64,000 nt of DNA from Poecilobothrus nobilitatus (Eukaryota > Arthropoda > Insecta > Diptera > Dolichopodidae): positions 319,062,018 through 319,126,017 of the forward strand of contig OX352772.1 in the NCBI GenBank assembly GCA_947095535.1, written 5' to 3'. A program made the position numbers and the translations under genes. Each line of letters begins with the position of its first letter. Position 1 is the first letter of the stretch. This document shows positions 1-10,990 of the stretch, piece by piece. The notes under the pieces were generated by a model that had not been told where the DNA came from, made no database searches, and saw only the letters and a list, made by a program, of their open reading frames with translations.

Positions 1-2446
1 AAGTTTTTGTTCACTTTATTACATTTCATAAAATTATTTTTTAAATTTTCAGTGAAAAGAAAACTTTTGCTAGTTAAAGTGTTAAATAACAAAACTATGT
101 TGAATTATATATTTGCAATTAACTTAATTCATTACATTTTTTGACGAACTAAATTTTTAATAATCTCAAGTTATATATACATTAAGATTTTATAGAAATA
201 CAAAATATGATCATAAGTAAACATGAGATACCAGTTAACGTTCTAATTGAAAAGGGAAACATTACGTTAAAAAGTGCTAGCAAAAAAACATACCTTAGAT
301 GCAGCTTTTGAAAATCGAATTCTTTCGCCCAAAATTAAATTCAGAATTCTGAAAGCTACCCATCTTCTTTAATATGAAAAAAAGATATATTGCAACCACA
401 ATTTAAGCTTTTAGTTAAGAATACAAATGATAAGATGGTATATATTATGTTATAATGTATGCTCCTATGTGGTGTCGAAGCAACAAAGCTAACAGAATCT
501 TCTCTGAATAAATTAAAAGTTTTTGAGCTATTGTTATATAGAAGAATACTCAAAATATAGAAGAATACTTTTAGCTGGGTCGATAGAATTACGAAGGCAA
601 AAGTATTGAGTACAATGTAAAAGTCAACAGAAATTATAAAAATGACAAAACAAAAAAAAACTTAAATACTTTACCCATGTAATGAAAAATCTATAAAAAT
701 GTAGTTTTCTGTATTCCATTATTAAAATCAAAATACAAGAATCAAGGGGTGAGAAAGAAAAGAAATATCTTGAATGAAGAATCTCCGAAGAATTGGTTCA
801 AAAAAGATTTTGTTAACAATCTCTTTTTATTCATATCAATAGTGGACAAAGTTATGAATGAATGAAATGAATGTTCGTTAAGGAAAATGACACTTATAAA
901 CGAAAATACAATCAATATATTTAAAATTTTTATTCAAAACGTATATAAAACGTATATAATAAAAAAAAACAGATCAAACTTTATTAATTGCAGAACTTGC
1001 AGAAATGTTAAAACAAGATAAAGAATTTATCTTATAATTTTGGTAAGATATTCTGGTAACCTGAATTTATTAATTTTTTTTTATATATAGGTAGTATTAT
1101 AATAATAATTGTATATACTTATGTATATATTCTTCTATTATAATAATTTTCTCATTTGTTATTTTTTGTTTTTTTTTTTTGTTTTTGCTTTTCTTGTAAT
1201 ATAAATCCATTTGTATTTTGTTATTTTTTCTTTTTGGTTATTTTTTTTTAGCCAGTCGTAATTCTTGAAATTATACAATAAAAACTAATCCAATCTGACT
1301 TAAATGTTCGTTTAACACGCATAAAATTAATCCCTTGATAAACTTCGAAAGTTCGAATCAAGGTAAAAATGAAGTAAAAGAAAAGTAACGTAAGCAAAAA
1401 CAAAAAAAAAATAACAAAGAACCAATAGCAAAAGCAAAAAAAAAAAGAAAATATAAAAATACTACAAAAAATATGATAAAGAAAATGAGATACAACATAC
1501 AAAAGAAAAACAACAGTACAACAAGAGAATAAAATGCTCAATAGAGATAATATAAAAGTGCTATATTTGGATGACGATATCTCCAAGGGCCAACACAAAA
1601 AAGTATGACATAAAGGCATACAACAAAATGTGAAAAAAAAAATAAATTCCATAAGGCAAAAACAAAAAAAAATCCACAGCAAGCAGAGAAAAAGAAAGAA
1701 AAACTTATTATATATTAAAAAAAAATCAGAGAAAAAAAAAAAAGGAAAGTAGAAGAAGAAAAATTATTTTTACTATTAAAGCTTTTTCTTAAGGGAAAAA
1801 TCACTATGCATCATAACACAACTATTAAAATATATACGTATATATATACATATATAATGGTAATATAATAAAGTGTATATAGTTTAGATAAGAAATATTT
1901 GAGAATAAAAAATGTGTGTATAGCAAGCAGTACTGTATTGGGAAATTAAATATAAATCGAACGTTGCACGAAAATTCTTCCCAATACATTTATTTTTGTT
2001 TGTTTATTCGATTTGAAAACAAAAAAAAAAAATATTTTCATCATTTATTTAAACATTTTTATTTAATTTTTTCATTTTTTTTATGTTTTCTTTTTATATA
2101 GAATTGTTAAAATGCAGTAAAAATTTATTGAAAATAATTGAAAAAAAAAAAACAGGATCGATTTCAATTATTATTATATACAAGTAAAATAATAATATAT
2201 TATTGTTAATATATAATAACTCTAAAAAAAAAAAAAAAAACAAAAAAATTGTAACTTGTGTGCTTGTAACATATTAATATATACATAGCACGTCGTCATT
2301 ATTCTAATTTTTATGGTATTATTATATTTATATATTATAGTAGCCATATAAAAATAAATAAAATATTTTGATTTTATTTGAATACATATAGATATACTAT
2401 GTATATCGTTTGTTTTTATGTCAGGTACATATTAAACATCATATAC
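1..2446. other. Gene-free AT-rich stretch
   Basis: No coding region is supported here. The longest open frames translate to phenylalanine- and lysine-rich low-complexity peptides produced by poly(T)/poly(A) runs, especially from about 1140 to 1790. Small local duplications are visible, such as the repeated ATAGAAGAATACT around 538-568 and the repeated ACGTATATAA around 940-960. I see no transposon termini, tRNA-like boxes or splice-bounded exon. Confidence 0.6.
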
Positions 2447-3402
2447 AGGGTGACATGTAAAAAAAGATTTTTTCTTACTTATTTTTGTTTTTATTTAAAT
2501 AACCAAAAGTTATAATAAATAATTTTTGATTAAATGGAGTTTTTTTGCTTGGTATTAGAATGGAATACTTTCTATAAGTAAGGAATAGTTTCGATAAGTA
2601 GGTATAAGATTAAATAAAATTATGGCGAGATGAAGAAGACGTCAAAGAGTGAAAAATGTTAATGAATTCGTTAAGACAAAATTTTAATTTTCGAAATTTG
2701 TAAAACTAGAAATCGTTAAGTTTTCTAAACAATTTTGATGAAATTTGGTTTCAAATTTTAAAAAACGACTAATATTTTAATGCACTCATTATTATGTAAG
2801 GCATAAGTATCTATTATTTGTTTAAATGTACAAGTAATTTTTTCATATTCAATTTAATTCAATACCAACTCAAATTTATTGAAGCACCTCTATTTTTTTC
2901 ATAATAATTTTCATGATAATTTGACAATTAATAGCAAACTAGTCAGTGTCGCCGACCAGCGCTCGAAATTCAAGCGATTTGTCTATTTTTTTTTTAAAAT
3001 ATACTCTTTCTATTGAAAAAAAAAACCGTTAGGAAAGTTAAACAAAAATGGCTTTAAATGTTGTTGAATATTTGTTTTTTAATAAAAAAAAAAGCGCCAA
3101 AGTTTTTCGATCCATTAAACACCAATTTTTCAAACATGTACACCAACCCTTCATACTACATAAGAGATTAAATTTTTATTGCAAAATTACAATATAAATA
3201 AAATAAAAATATCTATACAGAAGAGTTTTAGTTTTTGTGTGAAGAAAAATAAGTTGCCGAAAAAAAAATTGAGCCTCAACCGCAAATAAATTTTATTGCT
3301 ATATAATATTTTTTCCCCCTCACATCTGGTAAGAAAAGGCGAGCTTCGTTCCCTTATTAAATTGAATGTAATAAGTGATCAAATCAAAATAAATAAATAT
3401 AA

Positions 3403-3452
3403 ATTATTGTATTTACATAAACTTAGGATTTGATTTGATTTTTTTTTTTTTT
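3403..3452 (+). repeat. Direct repeat copy 1 (about 45 bp)
   Basis: A run beginning TAAATTATTGTATTTACATA and ending in ATTTGATT plus a poly(T) tract recurs almost unchanged at 5580-5630 in the same orientation. The two copies lie about 2.2 kb apart and bracket the SINE and the Helentron-like element. I do not recognise the sequence; it may mark a duplication associated with the insertions. Confidence 0.6.
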
Positions 3453-3943
3453 GGAAATATATTAATTTTGATTTCGGCGAAAAAAAATTTAGCCGCAACC
3501 CGAAAAGAAAAGTTCTCTTTTGAATTTTATTTCATTAAAATTGGTGCATTATTTTTTACTAAAAGTGTTTTAATTCTATTTTATGGTATTTTTCTCCATT
3601 TAATGAAAAAAACTGATTAAATACATAGGTGTTTAATAGTAATTATAGATTGACATACATACGTGAAAAATGACTACTTAGTTGTACATAAAGCGAATAA
3701 ATCTTCATTTTTTTATTTCGTGGCGCTTAAAATTATTTTGGTATAGCGCAGGGGAGTGTGCTGATCCCATAACCCCTATTAAGAAAATAAAATATAAGAA
3801 CTTATCTGTATGGAAGTTTAATGACGAATAGAATGAAAAATAATTTACAATTTCAGTAATTATAAAAATACAGTAAAGTTAAAAAAAGTTCAGAAATAGA
3901 AATATAAATTCAGCATGTATATTATAATATGTAATAAAACAGC

Positions 3944-3952
3944 AATATTACA
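3944..3952. repeat. Target-site duplication of SINE (left)
   Basis: AATATTACA occurs here and again at 4108-4116, directly after the poly(A) tail of the SINE at 3953-4107. The 9-bp duplication supports LINE-style target-primed insertion. Confidence 0.75.
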
Positions 3953-4107
3953 TGGAGGGGCCTTGGTGGCCTAGTGGGTAAGAGAGTATAAAATGCGCTG
4001 TATATACCGAGAGAGTGTGGGTTCGAATTCCACACACGTACAGAAAAGGCTCTGTAATTTCCTGTCTACATTTATGTGGCAGAGAAATGCATTACAAAAA
4101 AAAAAAA
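3953..4107 (+). mobile_element. tRNA-derived SINE, family A
   Basis: A retroposon whose head resembles a tRNA. It has an A-box-like GTGGCCTAGTGGGTAAGAG at about 3966-3984 and a B-box-like GGGTTCGAATTCC at about 4019-4031, the two internal RNA polymerase III promoter elements. The tail contains ACATTTATGTGGCAGAGAAA followed by poly(A), and a 9-bp TSD flanks the copy. Related copies lie at 25390-25540 (5'-truncated), 27047-27236 and 42394-42500. This copy lacks an internal segment seen in the 27-kb copy (the CGTAAG...CTTACGACATTTACAG block). SINEs encode no protein and borrow a LINE reverse transcriptase. Confidence 0.85.
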
Positions 4108-4186
4108 AATATTACAGAGTTGCCAACTTCAATAATAAAAACTCTCACTGAAATTTTGAAATTATATAATACAATTTTCTTCTTTT

Positions 4187-5388
4187 TTATACCCTACACA
4201 TTAAGTATAGGGTATATTAACTTTGGTATGGTGTTTGTAACCACCAAAAGAAAGCGAGTTAGGTATAGACATGTATATATATTCTGAATCAGGATCACCG
4301 CCGGAGTCGATTTAGCGATGTCCGTCTGTCCGTCCGTCCGTACGCACGATAACTCAAAAAATAATGGTGCTATCTTGATGCAATTTATACTGTAGGTTAA
4401 CAATGACTAAGGTAAGGCGGGGATTGTAAATGGGCGAAATCGGACCATGCGTTCGAGTACCTCCCATACAACTTCCAAAACCTAATACGCATATTTTCGA
4501 AATTAATAAAGATAGAAACTTAAAATTTTGTACGAGGGTGTGTTTTTCTGAATCCCTGATATCTCCAAAATTTGAGATGAAGTGGAGTGGTTGTTCGGGT
4601 ACCTCCCATACAACTCCCAAAACCGAACATGCATATCTTCGAAATTAATAAAGATAGGAACTTCAAATTTGGTACTAGGGTGTTGTTTCCTGAATCCCTG
4701 ATTTGTCCAAAATTTGAGATGAATTGGAGTGGTTGTTCGGGTACCTCCCATACAACTCCCAAAACCGAACATGCATATCTTCGAAATTAATAAAGATAGG
4801 AACTTCAAATTTGATACTAGGGCGCTGTTTCCTAAATCCCTGATTTTTCTAAAATTTGAGAGGAATTGGAGTGGTCGTTCGGGTACCTCCCATACAACTC
4901 CCAAAACCGAACAAGCATATCTTCGAAATTAATAAAGACAGAAACTTCAAATTTGGTACAAGGGTGTTGTTTCCTGAATCCCTGATTTGTCCAAAATTTA
5001 AGATGAATTAGAATGGTTGTTCAGGTATCTGCCACACAACTCTTAAGACCAAACAAGCATATCTTCGAAATTAATAAATATATAAACTTGAAATTTGATA
5101 TAAGAATGTTCTACCCTGTTGATGTCTCTAAAATTTGAGATGAATTGGGGTGGTGGTCCGCGTACCTTCACACACTTCCCAAGACCTAACAATCATATTT
5201 TCGAATTTAATAAAGATAGAAACCTGAAATTTTGTACAAAGGTTGTAACAGCATTTATTTTTTTTAGCTTGTATTAAATACCTAACTAAAATAACTTATG
5301 GATTTTTAATTTAATTTGAATGTTTTAGGTGTAGGGTATAAATAAGTTGGTTTCATCGACTTACTGTTATCTTTACTTGTTTTTGTTT
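4187..5388 (+). mobile_element. Helentron/DINE-1-like element H3
   Basis: A non-coding element of about 1.2 kb. It opens with ATACCCTACAC (4189-4199), which can fold with TATAGGGTAT just downstream. It continues with a GTCGATTTAGC-GATGTCCGTC block and a short (GTCC/GTCT)n microsatellite at 4320-4341. The body is a 142-bp tandem array. GTGTAGGGTAT (5329-5339) is the inverse of the opening. Near the 3' end TAAGTTGG-N6-CGACTTA (5343-5363) can form a hairpin, followed by CTTTACTTGTTTTT. This order (terminal or subterminal inverted repeat, GTCY microsatellite, 3' hairpin) is characteristic of DINE-1/Helentron non-autonomous elements of flies. No Rep/helicase coding is present. The family assignment is from remembered structure, not a search. 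Confidence 0.75.
4440..5245 (+). repeat. 142-bp tandem array inside H3 (six units)
   Basis: The marker GGGTACCTCC, or a near match, recurs at about 4455, 4597, 4739, 4881, 5023 and 5160. The spacing is 142, 142, 142, 142 and 137 bp. Each unit also carries CTTCGAAATTAATAAAGATA and a CCTGATTTGTCCAAAATTTG-like block. Units 2-4 are closest to one another and the outer units are more diverged, as expected for expansion by unequal exchange from the centre. The overlapping open frames across the array are a by-product of the repeat phase, not genes. Confidence 0.9.
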
Positions 5389-5578
5389 AAGAACTATTTA
5401 TTATATAATCACCCTGTATTTTCAATTTAATAAAAAAAAAAATAATGGTAAAAATAATATAAGGAATATATGCGAATAATCAAAATAATATTTTTATTAA
5501 ACGATCATAAAATTATATTATAAACACATTCTAAATAGGTGTATTAAAAATCAGGATTATAACTAATAAAAATTAATT

Positions 5579-5631
5579 TATAAATTATTGTATTTACATA
5601 AACTTAGGATTTGATTTAATTTTTTTTTTTT
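5579..5631 (+). repeat. Direct repeat copy 2 (about 45 bp)
   Basis: Second copy of the run described at 3403-3452, again ending in a long poly(T) tract. The two differ at about one position in the non-homopolymer part. Confidence 0.6.
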
Positions 5632-6180
5632 TATTATGATATCGAATTGCATATGGATAATATGAATATAATTTTTATTTAATTAAAGTTATCATATTGA
5701 ATACGAAAATTATATTAATTAGTAATTATTATTTCTTCAGAAAATAAAAACAAAATAAAAATATTGTAAAAAAAAAAAGAAAAAATAATTTTCTGCAAAG
5801 AATTTTAATTATATTATAATATGGTTGAAGTAATAAAGAAACAAATAAAATTGAAATTACTGTCATTATATTTTATTTAAGATATTAAAATTAATTTTTA
5901 ATTTTAAATGATAAGATTATGCATTATATTAATACAATCGTTTTTATGAAGTGGACTGTGATAACTTCTAATAATACACAAAATTTTTTTGGTTAGTTTC
6001 CTTATTCGTATTTATAATGAAATAAATTAATTAATAGAACAGAATAGGTAGATATGGCGCCAAAATAGTAAAATATCAGGTTTTGAAGATTCTTACTATA
6101 TTGAAGAGAACAAATAATTATTAATAAATGATTTTAGTTCGTAAATGAAATATTTCACCCTTACTTTTGCTCCAGCACCT
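5632..6180. other. Gene-free AT-rich stretch
   Basis: Nothing recognisable: no open frame of protein-like composition, no inverted-repeat termini, and no tRNA-like boxes before the SINE that follows. Confidence 0.5.
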
Positions 6181-6187
6181 TTACTTA

Positions 6188-6290
6188 TCCAGCTAATGGT
6201 ATATAATGGTTAAAACATCTTTCATTCGAAAGGCCTTGGGTTTAAACCCTGTTTGGATCATATATAGATTAATAAAAATTAATATAAATT
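6188..6290 (+). mobile_element. tRNA-derived SINE, family B
   Basis: A tRNA-like head with ATGGTATATAATGGTTAAAA (A-box-like, about 6195-6214) and GGGTTTAAACCC (B-box-like, about 6238-6249). The tail is GGATCATATATAGATTAAT. The same order and the same tail occur in reverse at about 40750-40850, where the B box is cleaner (GGGTTCAAACCCC). The matching non-tRNA tail in two places argues for a SINE family rather than a decayed tRNA gene. This family differs from family A in both head and tail. Confidence 0.65.
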
Positions 6291-6600
6291 TTTTTTTGAT
6301 ATACGAGAATTGCATTAAATTGCGTCGCTAAAAATTTTACTACCATAATATTATGAATTACATCGTCTTTTGGACGTAACTCGAAATTTATTAAATTCAA
6401 ATTAAATTAACTATTTATTTATCTAACATAAAAATATAAATAAGTGAATGATGATAATAAAATATTATAAAATGATTAGAAAATATATCTATGATTATAA
6501 AAAGTAAAAATTTAATAAAGTTTTTGTTTCTTTTTTTGTCAAAAATAACATAACATATTTCGAAAGAAGAATCGGTAGCACCTATATAATATGGTTTCAA
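6291..6600. other. Gene-free AT-rich stretch
   Basis: No supported feature. It may contain the decayed N-terminal part of the Tigger-type transposase that follows, but I see no helix-turn-helix homology by eye. Confidence 0.4.
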
Positions 6601-6601
6601 A

Positions 6602-7022
6602 CCAAGAAAAGAGCGATTAATATTACTTCTTGTAGATAATGCTATTGGTGATTGTAAACTAAAGTCTTTATTAAATTATCATTCTGAAAATACGACAGCT
6701 TTGAAGGGAGTCATTAAAAAAAAATGTTCCCGGGCTTTGTTGTGCAAACAAAAAAGCTTATAGGTTATTGAAGTTTTGTATTCGGACTGAGTGATCAACT
6801 ATGCAATACCGAAATTTAAAAAATACTGTGAAGTCGAAAATTTTACTTCCAAAATATTGGTGTTGCTCGATAATGCAACAGAACCTTCAAGATATTTAGA
6901 CGATATAAGCGAAAATATGCAATTTTTATTTGTGCCATCAATCATAATATCTATTAAACAATCAATGGATCAAGAGGTAATTTCAAATTGTATTACCTTT
7001 GAACAAATTTATATACATTTTT
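6602..7022 (+). pseudogene. Tigger/pogo-type DDE transposase remnant
   Basis: One reading frame carries the core of a DDE-1 (Tigger/jerky/pogo) transposase, which in active elements cuts and joins transposon ends in the nucleus. Visible blocks are LLVDNAIGDCKLKSLLNYHS, ENTTALKG, the KFKKYCEVENF region, KILVLLDNATEPSRYLDDIS and a final SMDQEVIS. The three acidic residues expected of the catalytic triad are still present, at codons 6650-6652, 6869-6871 and 6968-6970. The last two are separated by 32 residues, in line with the DD30-36D spacing of the pogo branch. Two in-frame stops (TAG at 6761, TGA at 6788) fall where the family usually has tryptophan, so both look like single-base TGG losses. 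The N-terminal DNA-binding half and the C-terminus are missing, and no terminal inverted repeats were found. Confidence 0.8.
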
Positions 7023-7290
7023 AAATTTAAAATATTATTTTTAATATTTAATTAATTTTATATTGGTTTTATTTATAATAACTTTGAATGTAAAAACAAT
7101 ATTAAAAATATTTCAAGTTGTATATTGTTTTTGTGTTGCGTTGCATTTTCCTGTAGCACATTGCCGACATAACTCGAGACTCTGGTATCATATTATATTA
7201 TTAATATGAAATGAATAAATACAAAATAAGTACATATATTTTATATCCTATAATTAAAATCATATTACAAAATATAATAAAATAAATTTT
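7023..7290. other. AT-rich stretch
   Basis: No supported feature; follows the transposase remnant. Confidence 0.4.
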
Positions 7291-7295
7291 AAATA

Positions 7296-7480
7296 GTTCT
7301 TGTGATAGATAATAGATATTTTATACATTTTATAGTCTTGTAGACAATAGTTATGAGTAATCAACGGTTTAGTGAAACAAATGATTCTAGAAACTGAAAC
7401 TTAGTCATACTTAGCATAAACTTGAATACTGATTGACTAAGTGGATGCTCTAGTTATGCTTCTTTTAGGAATGGAAAAGA
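7296..7480 (-). repeat. Dispersed repeat E, copy 1
   Basis: Reverse copy of a roughly 180-bp repeat also seen at 38171-38335 and 40443-40625 (forward) and, shortened, at 25316-25378 (reverse). Shared blocks in this orientation are GATAGATAATAGAT, TAGTCTTGTAGACAATAG, GAGTAATCAACG and TGACTAAGTGGATGC. I do not recognise the family. There is no coding content or clear terminal inverted repeat, so it could be a fragment of a longer element. Confidence 0.65.
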
Positions 7481-8085
7481 GAAAGAAAAAATCATTCTGC
7501 AATGAAAATTATAGAAAAAAACAAATAGAAATTCTTTTTGGTATAAAAACCTAAGCATTATTCAATTATAAATTATAAATAATATGTAATTTATTAGGGA
7601 AAAGCTAATAAAATTAAATTAAATTTTTAAATTGAAATTGATTGCTGCATAAAATTACTTTGAATTTAAAAGATAAGTTTATTATAATAAGAAAACATTT
7701 ATTTTGTTATTTTACCGATTAAATTTGGTGTTAATATTATGAATAAATTAATGAAAATTTATTTTTCCATATAATATAATATTAACACAATATAAATCTT
7801 AATCTAAAATATACAATTTTACTTTTTCTTTTTCATTGTATTCATTTTAAATTTATGTGTTATAATAAATAGACAATAAATAATAAAAAAATTGAACTGT
7901 TTTAATTTAATTAAATTACCATAATATTAGAAATTAATAATAAATTTTTATGAAAACAAATGATTCCTTTTTAAAAAAGATAATTAATGAAATTATGTTA
8001 ATCTATTCGTTCATGTATTTTTTAAACAACTTAATTGTTCTTAATGTATTTTATTCTACATTGGTCTTTTTTTTTTGTTTTTTTT
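7481..8085. other. Gene-free AT-rich stretch
   Basis: No protein-like frame, no recognisable repeat termini. Confidence 0.5.
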
Positions 8086-8088
8086 TTT

Positions 8089-8302
8089 ACGGCGACGATG
8101 GAAAACTTCAAAAATCCCTCAGAATAAATGCCCGTAATTCTTCCGGATAGTGTGAACCTTAACCAACCAAAAGAATTTCCTTTTTAATCCAAACTTTAGG
8201 TTCGGACCTTTGATACAAATGTACAGTTTGGTTTAGGGGATAAGGATGTCGGAGAGAGACTTGGGGGAAAAAGGGATTTAGAAAAAAAATTTAATTGAAC
8301 TC
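8089..8302 (+). repeat. Dispersed repeat F, copy 1
   Basis: About 210 bp that recurs at 44007-44213. Shared landmarks are TGGAAAACTTCAAAA, AATTCTTCCGGATAG (here) against GATTCTTCTGCATAATG, CTTTTTAAT-CAAACTTTAGGTT, ACAGTTTGGTTTA-GGGATA and AAAAAGGGATTTA. Both copies are in the same orientation and follow a poly(T) tract. It is relatively GC-rich for this window and may be the 3' part of a non-LTR retrotransposon, but this is inference. Confidence 0.7.
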
Positions 8303-10600
8303 TGTGATTTGTGTTATTAAAGATTTCTTATTTTAGATTTCTTTCGTTTTATTGACTGTAACATGTAACCAGCTGTTATTAGTTTCATCAGCATTATTAG
8401 TTTCTAGTTAACAATGTCCAGTTGGTGACATACTCTGATGACAAATTTTTTTATGTCATATTTTAAGCAATTTATAAATGGTTATTATGATTATCTGATA
8501 AGAAAAATCTGTCGTACTTTTTATTAGATAACTTTTAAAACAAATTATTTATAAATTTAAAAATATATCATATAAAAAAAAACCATTAGATACATTCTAA
8601 AACTTCTTTCCAACAATTTAAAATTTTCAAAATAAATATTAATTTTTTTTTTTATACAATTACTTTTAAAGGTATGTGGTAAATAAATTTTAGTCTCAAG
8701 GATTTAAGTATTATTTTTTTTTTAATAATATAAAAAACCAAAGTATAAATAATATCTTAATTTTATAATTGAATTTTAATTTTTAACTCTAATTTAAATA
8801 TTCAAAAATACCTATCAAATATTAAATACAAAAAAAAAAAAAAGAATTACTTTTCTTTTATTTTTTTTTTTTTGAAATTCTATTCCGCCACTGAAAGTCA
8901 ATTTGAATGAGTTAAATTTTATGGTTAAAAAAAAACAAAACAAATAAAAAAATAAAACAGAAAATAACAACAGAAAATAAATATAAAATAATAAACATAA
9001 AATAAATTTGAAATAAACCCTAATTTAAATTTAATCTAATTTAATTCCATAATATTGCAAAGACTGTTGAATATCTCAATTTATTTTATTTTTTTATTTT
9101 TAAAAATCTTTTTAATACTTTTATAATGTGTCCCTTTTTTTTTTGTTCTGGGTGTAACTTGGGTTAATCAACTTCAATTTTTTGTTTCTCTTTTTTTTTC
9201 CTTTCATACCTACATTTTTTGTTGTTGTTTCTGTTTTTTTTATCTTATACTTTATTTATTTTGTTTCTTTCGTCCGTTTTATTCATTATAGTAATAATCA
9301 TAATAATAATAATAATAATAATATAAAAATCTTTCACCTTTAATCTTAAATCTTAAATCTTAAAAATACTCTATAATAATTTCATCGTTTTTTGTTTTTG
9401 TGTTTTTTTTTTTTTTTTTTTTGGTATTTTATAAATGTAAATAAAATTTAGAGTTTTCAGTTTGTTACTTGTATTATTTTTCCCAATTTCCCTCTATTAT
9501 TAAAAAATTTTCATTCTAAACTTTACCGTTATTGTTAAGCTACTATATAACGGTTATTATATTACTTTAATCTACTATAAGCTTTATTACAAACATTTTA
9601 ACTTTTTTTTTTTTGTTTTGGGCTATATTTGTATTTTTTTCTTTTATAAAAAAAAACAAAAAATAAAAATGATTCCATCCTTTTCTGTTTATTTTCTTTT
9701 TGTTTTTGTCATTTTTTTTTTTTTTTTTGTTGCTTTTCTTATTGAGACGACAGGTGAAAGAATGAATAAATGAATGACTGAATAACTGAACGAACGAAAG
9801 AATAAAAAAAATTAAAAGAAAAAACAACAAAAAAAAAAAAATTCTAGTATTAAAAATACTAAAATGATTCAAATTGGTAAAATATTTTGATAATCCCACC
9901 TTTAGTGGTCTGACCGTAATCAATTTTTTTTCAGTTTTTTCATTTTTTTTTTTTTTTTTTTTGTGTGCTGTTCTTTAACTTTACTCCCATTTTAGGGTGG
10001 AATTATTTTGACTTTATTATTTGACTTAATATAATTTTGTCTTTTGTTTTATCCTACTAATAAAAACAAGAAAAAACAAAAAAAAAAATAAATGCGTCTA
10101 GTGGAAGATAATATTGTTGATTTTTGAGAATACCAAACTATAACCAAACCAACTAACAAAATTATTTGTTACCTATTTTATTGTTGTTTTGAAATTAATT
10201 AATTGCGGAAATTATTTTCAATGTTAACACAAGGGAACAAAAAGAAAAATACTTTAGAACCACAAAAAAAAAAACAAAAAAAAAATTCAATATAGTAAAA
10301 GTTAATTTATATAAATAATAATTATGTTAAACAAAACTTTATTAATATATAGGATAAAGTTAGAAATAAATTTTATAAGTCTTAAATTTTATTGATTATG
10401 AGGTTTTTTTTTTGTGTTTTGTAATTAAATGATTCAGCAATCATTTTTGTTTTTATAGCCTCAAATTAGAAAAGAAAAATTAAAGGATAAAGAAAATAAT
10501 TTTATTCAATGATCATATGACCAGATAAAAATAGAACCCAACAAAAATTTTTACAAGGTATTTTAATGATATGTGAAAAAATAAACAAATAAAAAATAGA
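8303..10600. other. Low-complexity gene-free stretch
   Basis: Dominated by poly(T)/poly(A) runs and simple repeats: (ATA)n at about 9300-9322, repeated AATCTTAA at 9342-9363 and GAATGA/GAACGA-like repeats at 9763-9803. The 118-residue open frame at 9567-9923 on the reverse strand is phenylalanine/lysine-rich and has no domain I recognise, so I do not call it a gene. Confidence 0.6.
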
Positions 10601-10639
10601 AAAAAAAAATTAAAAACAATCTAAGCATTAATGAAACGT

Positions 10640-10990
10640 ATAAGAAATGAAATCGTCTTGTTTTCGTCATAATAACAAAATAATTTCTGGGTATACTTTT
10701 ACTTTAAGTACATTGTCCGATTTTCTAAATAAAAAATGTACCGTTCAATATATTTTTTTAAATTTAAAAGAAACTTTCACGCCCTGTACCAAAATCGTTG
10801 AATATATTATAACATTGTACACATTTTTGAAAAGGAAATGTTTGGCGCTTTCGTTTAAACCGTGTCAGGGGTCTCTAATGTAGGTGCTAATGCTATTTAA
10901 ATAAGTTGCCCCCATTAATTTTCAAGGCGATTTTTGAAGCCCATAGTTTTCTCGTCGCTTAATATATATATATACAGCGTTTCATCAAAG
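10640..10990. other. Unassigned higher-complexity block
   Basis: This block is less AT-rich than its surroundings (for example CCGTGTCAGGGGTCTC near 10860 and AGTTGCCCCCATTAATTTTC near 10904). An open frame of 78 codons at 10647-10883 has no recognisable motif. The composition looks like transposon-derived DNA, but I found no second copy in the window and no inverted ends. Confidence 0.3.

Larger units (their letters stand above)
2447..5418. mobile_element. Possible decayed inverted-repeat element
   Basis: TACAGGGTGA near 2449 is matched in inverse orientation by TCACCCTGTA near 5408. CAGGGTG-type ends are common for mariner-superfamily and similar DNA transposons. The similarity does not extend clearly beyond about 10 bp and there is no transposase between the ends. 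The interval also holds a SINE and a Helentron-like element. It may be an old element inflated by insertions, or the pairing may be chance. Confidence 0.25.

Noticed and set aside
1248..1682. 144-codon open frame that looks like a membrane protein
   Set aside because: The hydrophobic stretches come from TTT/TTC-rich low-complexity DNA; there is no start context or homology and it lies in a homopolymer cluster.
3954..4038. Possible functional tRNA gene
   Set aside because: It has A- and B-box-like motifs but no proper cloverleaf that I could fold, a non-tRNA tail, poly(A) and TSDs, and it recurs elsewhere: a SINE, not a tRNA gene.
4354..4932. Several overlapping open frames on both strands with repeated VVWEVPE/VRVPPIQLPK motifs
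   Set aside because: They are translations of the 142-bp tandem units. 142 is not a multiple of three, so each frame persists only by shifting between units; this is not a repeat protein.
7130..7200. Possible right end of the Tigger element
   Set aside because: GACATAACTCGAGACTC resembles GGACGTAACTCGAAATT near 6373, but the two are in direct, not inverted, orientation and too short.
9567..9923. 118-codon open frame on the reverse strand
   Set aside because: The translation is mainly F, L, I, K and N from poly(T)/(A) tracts, with no domain, signal or conserved motif.
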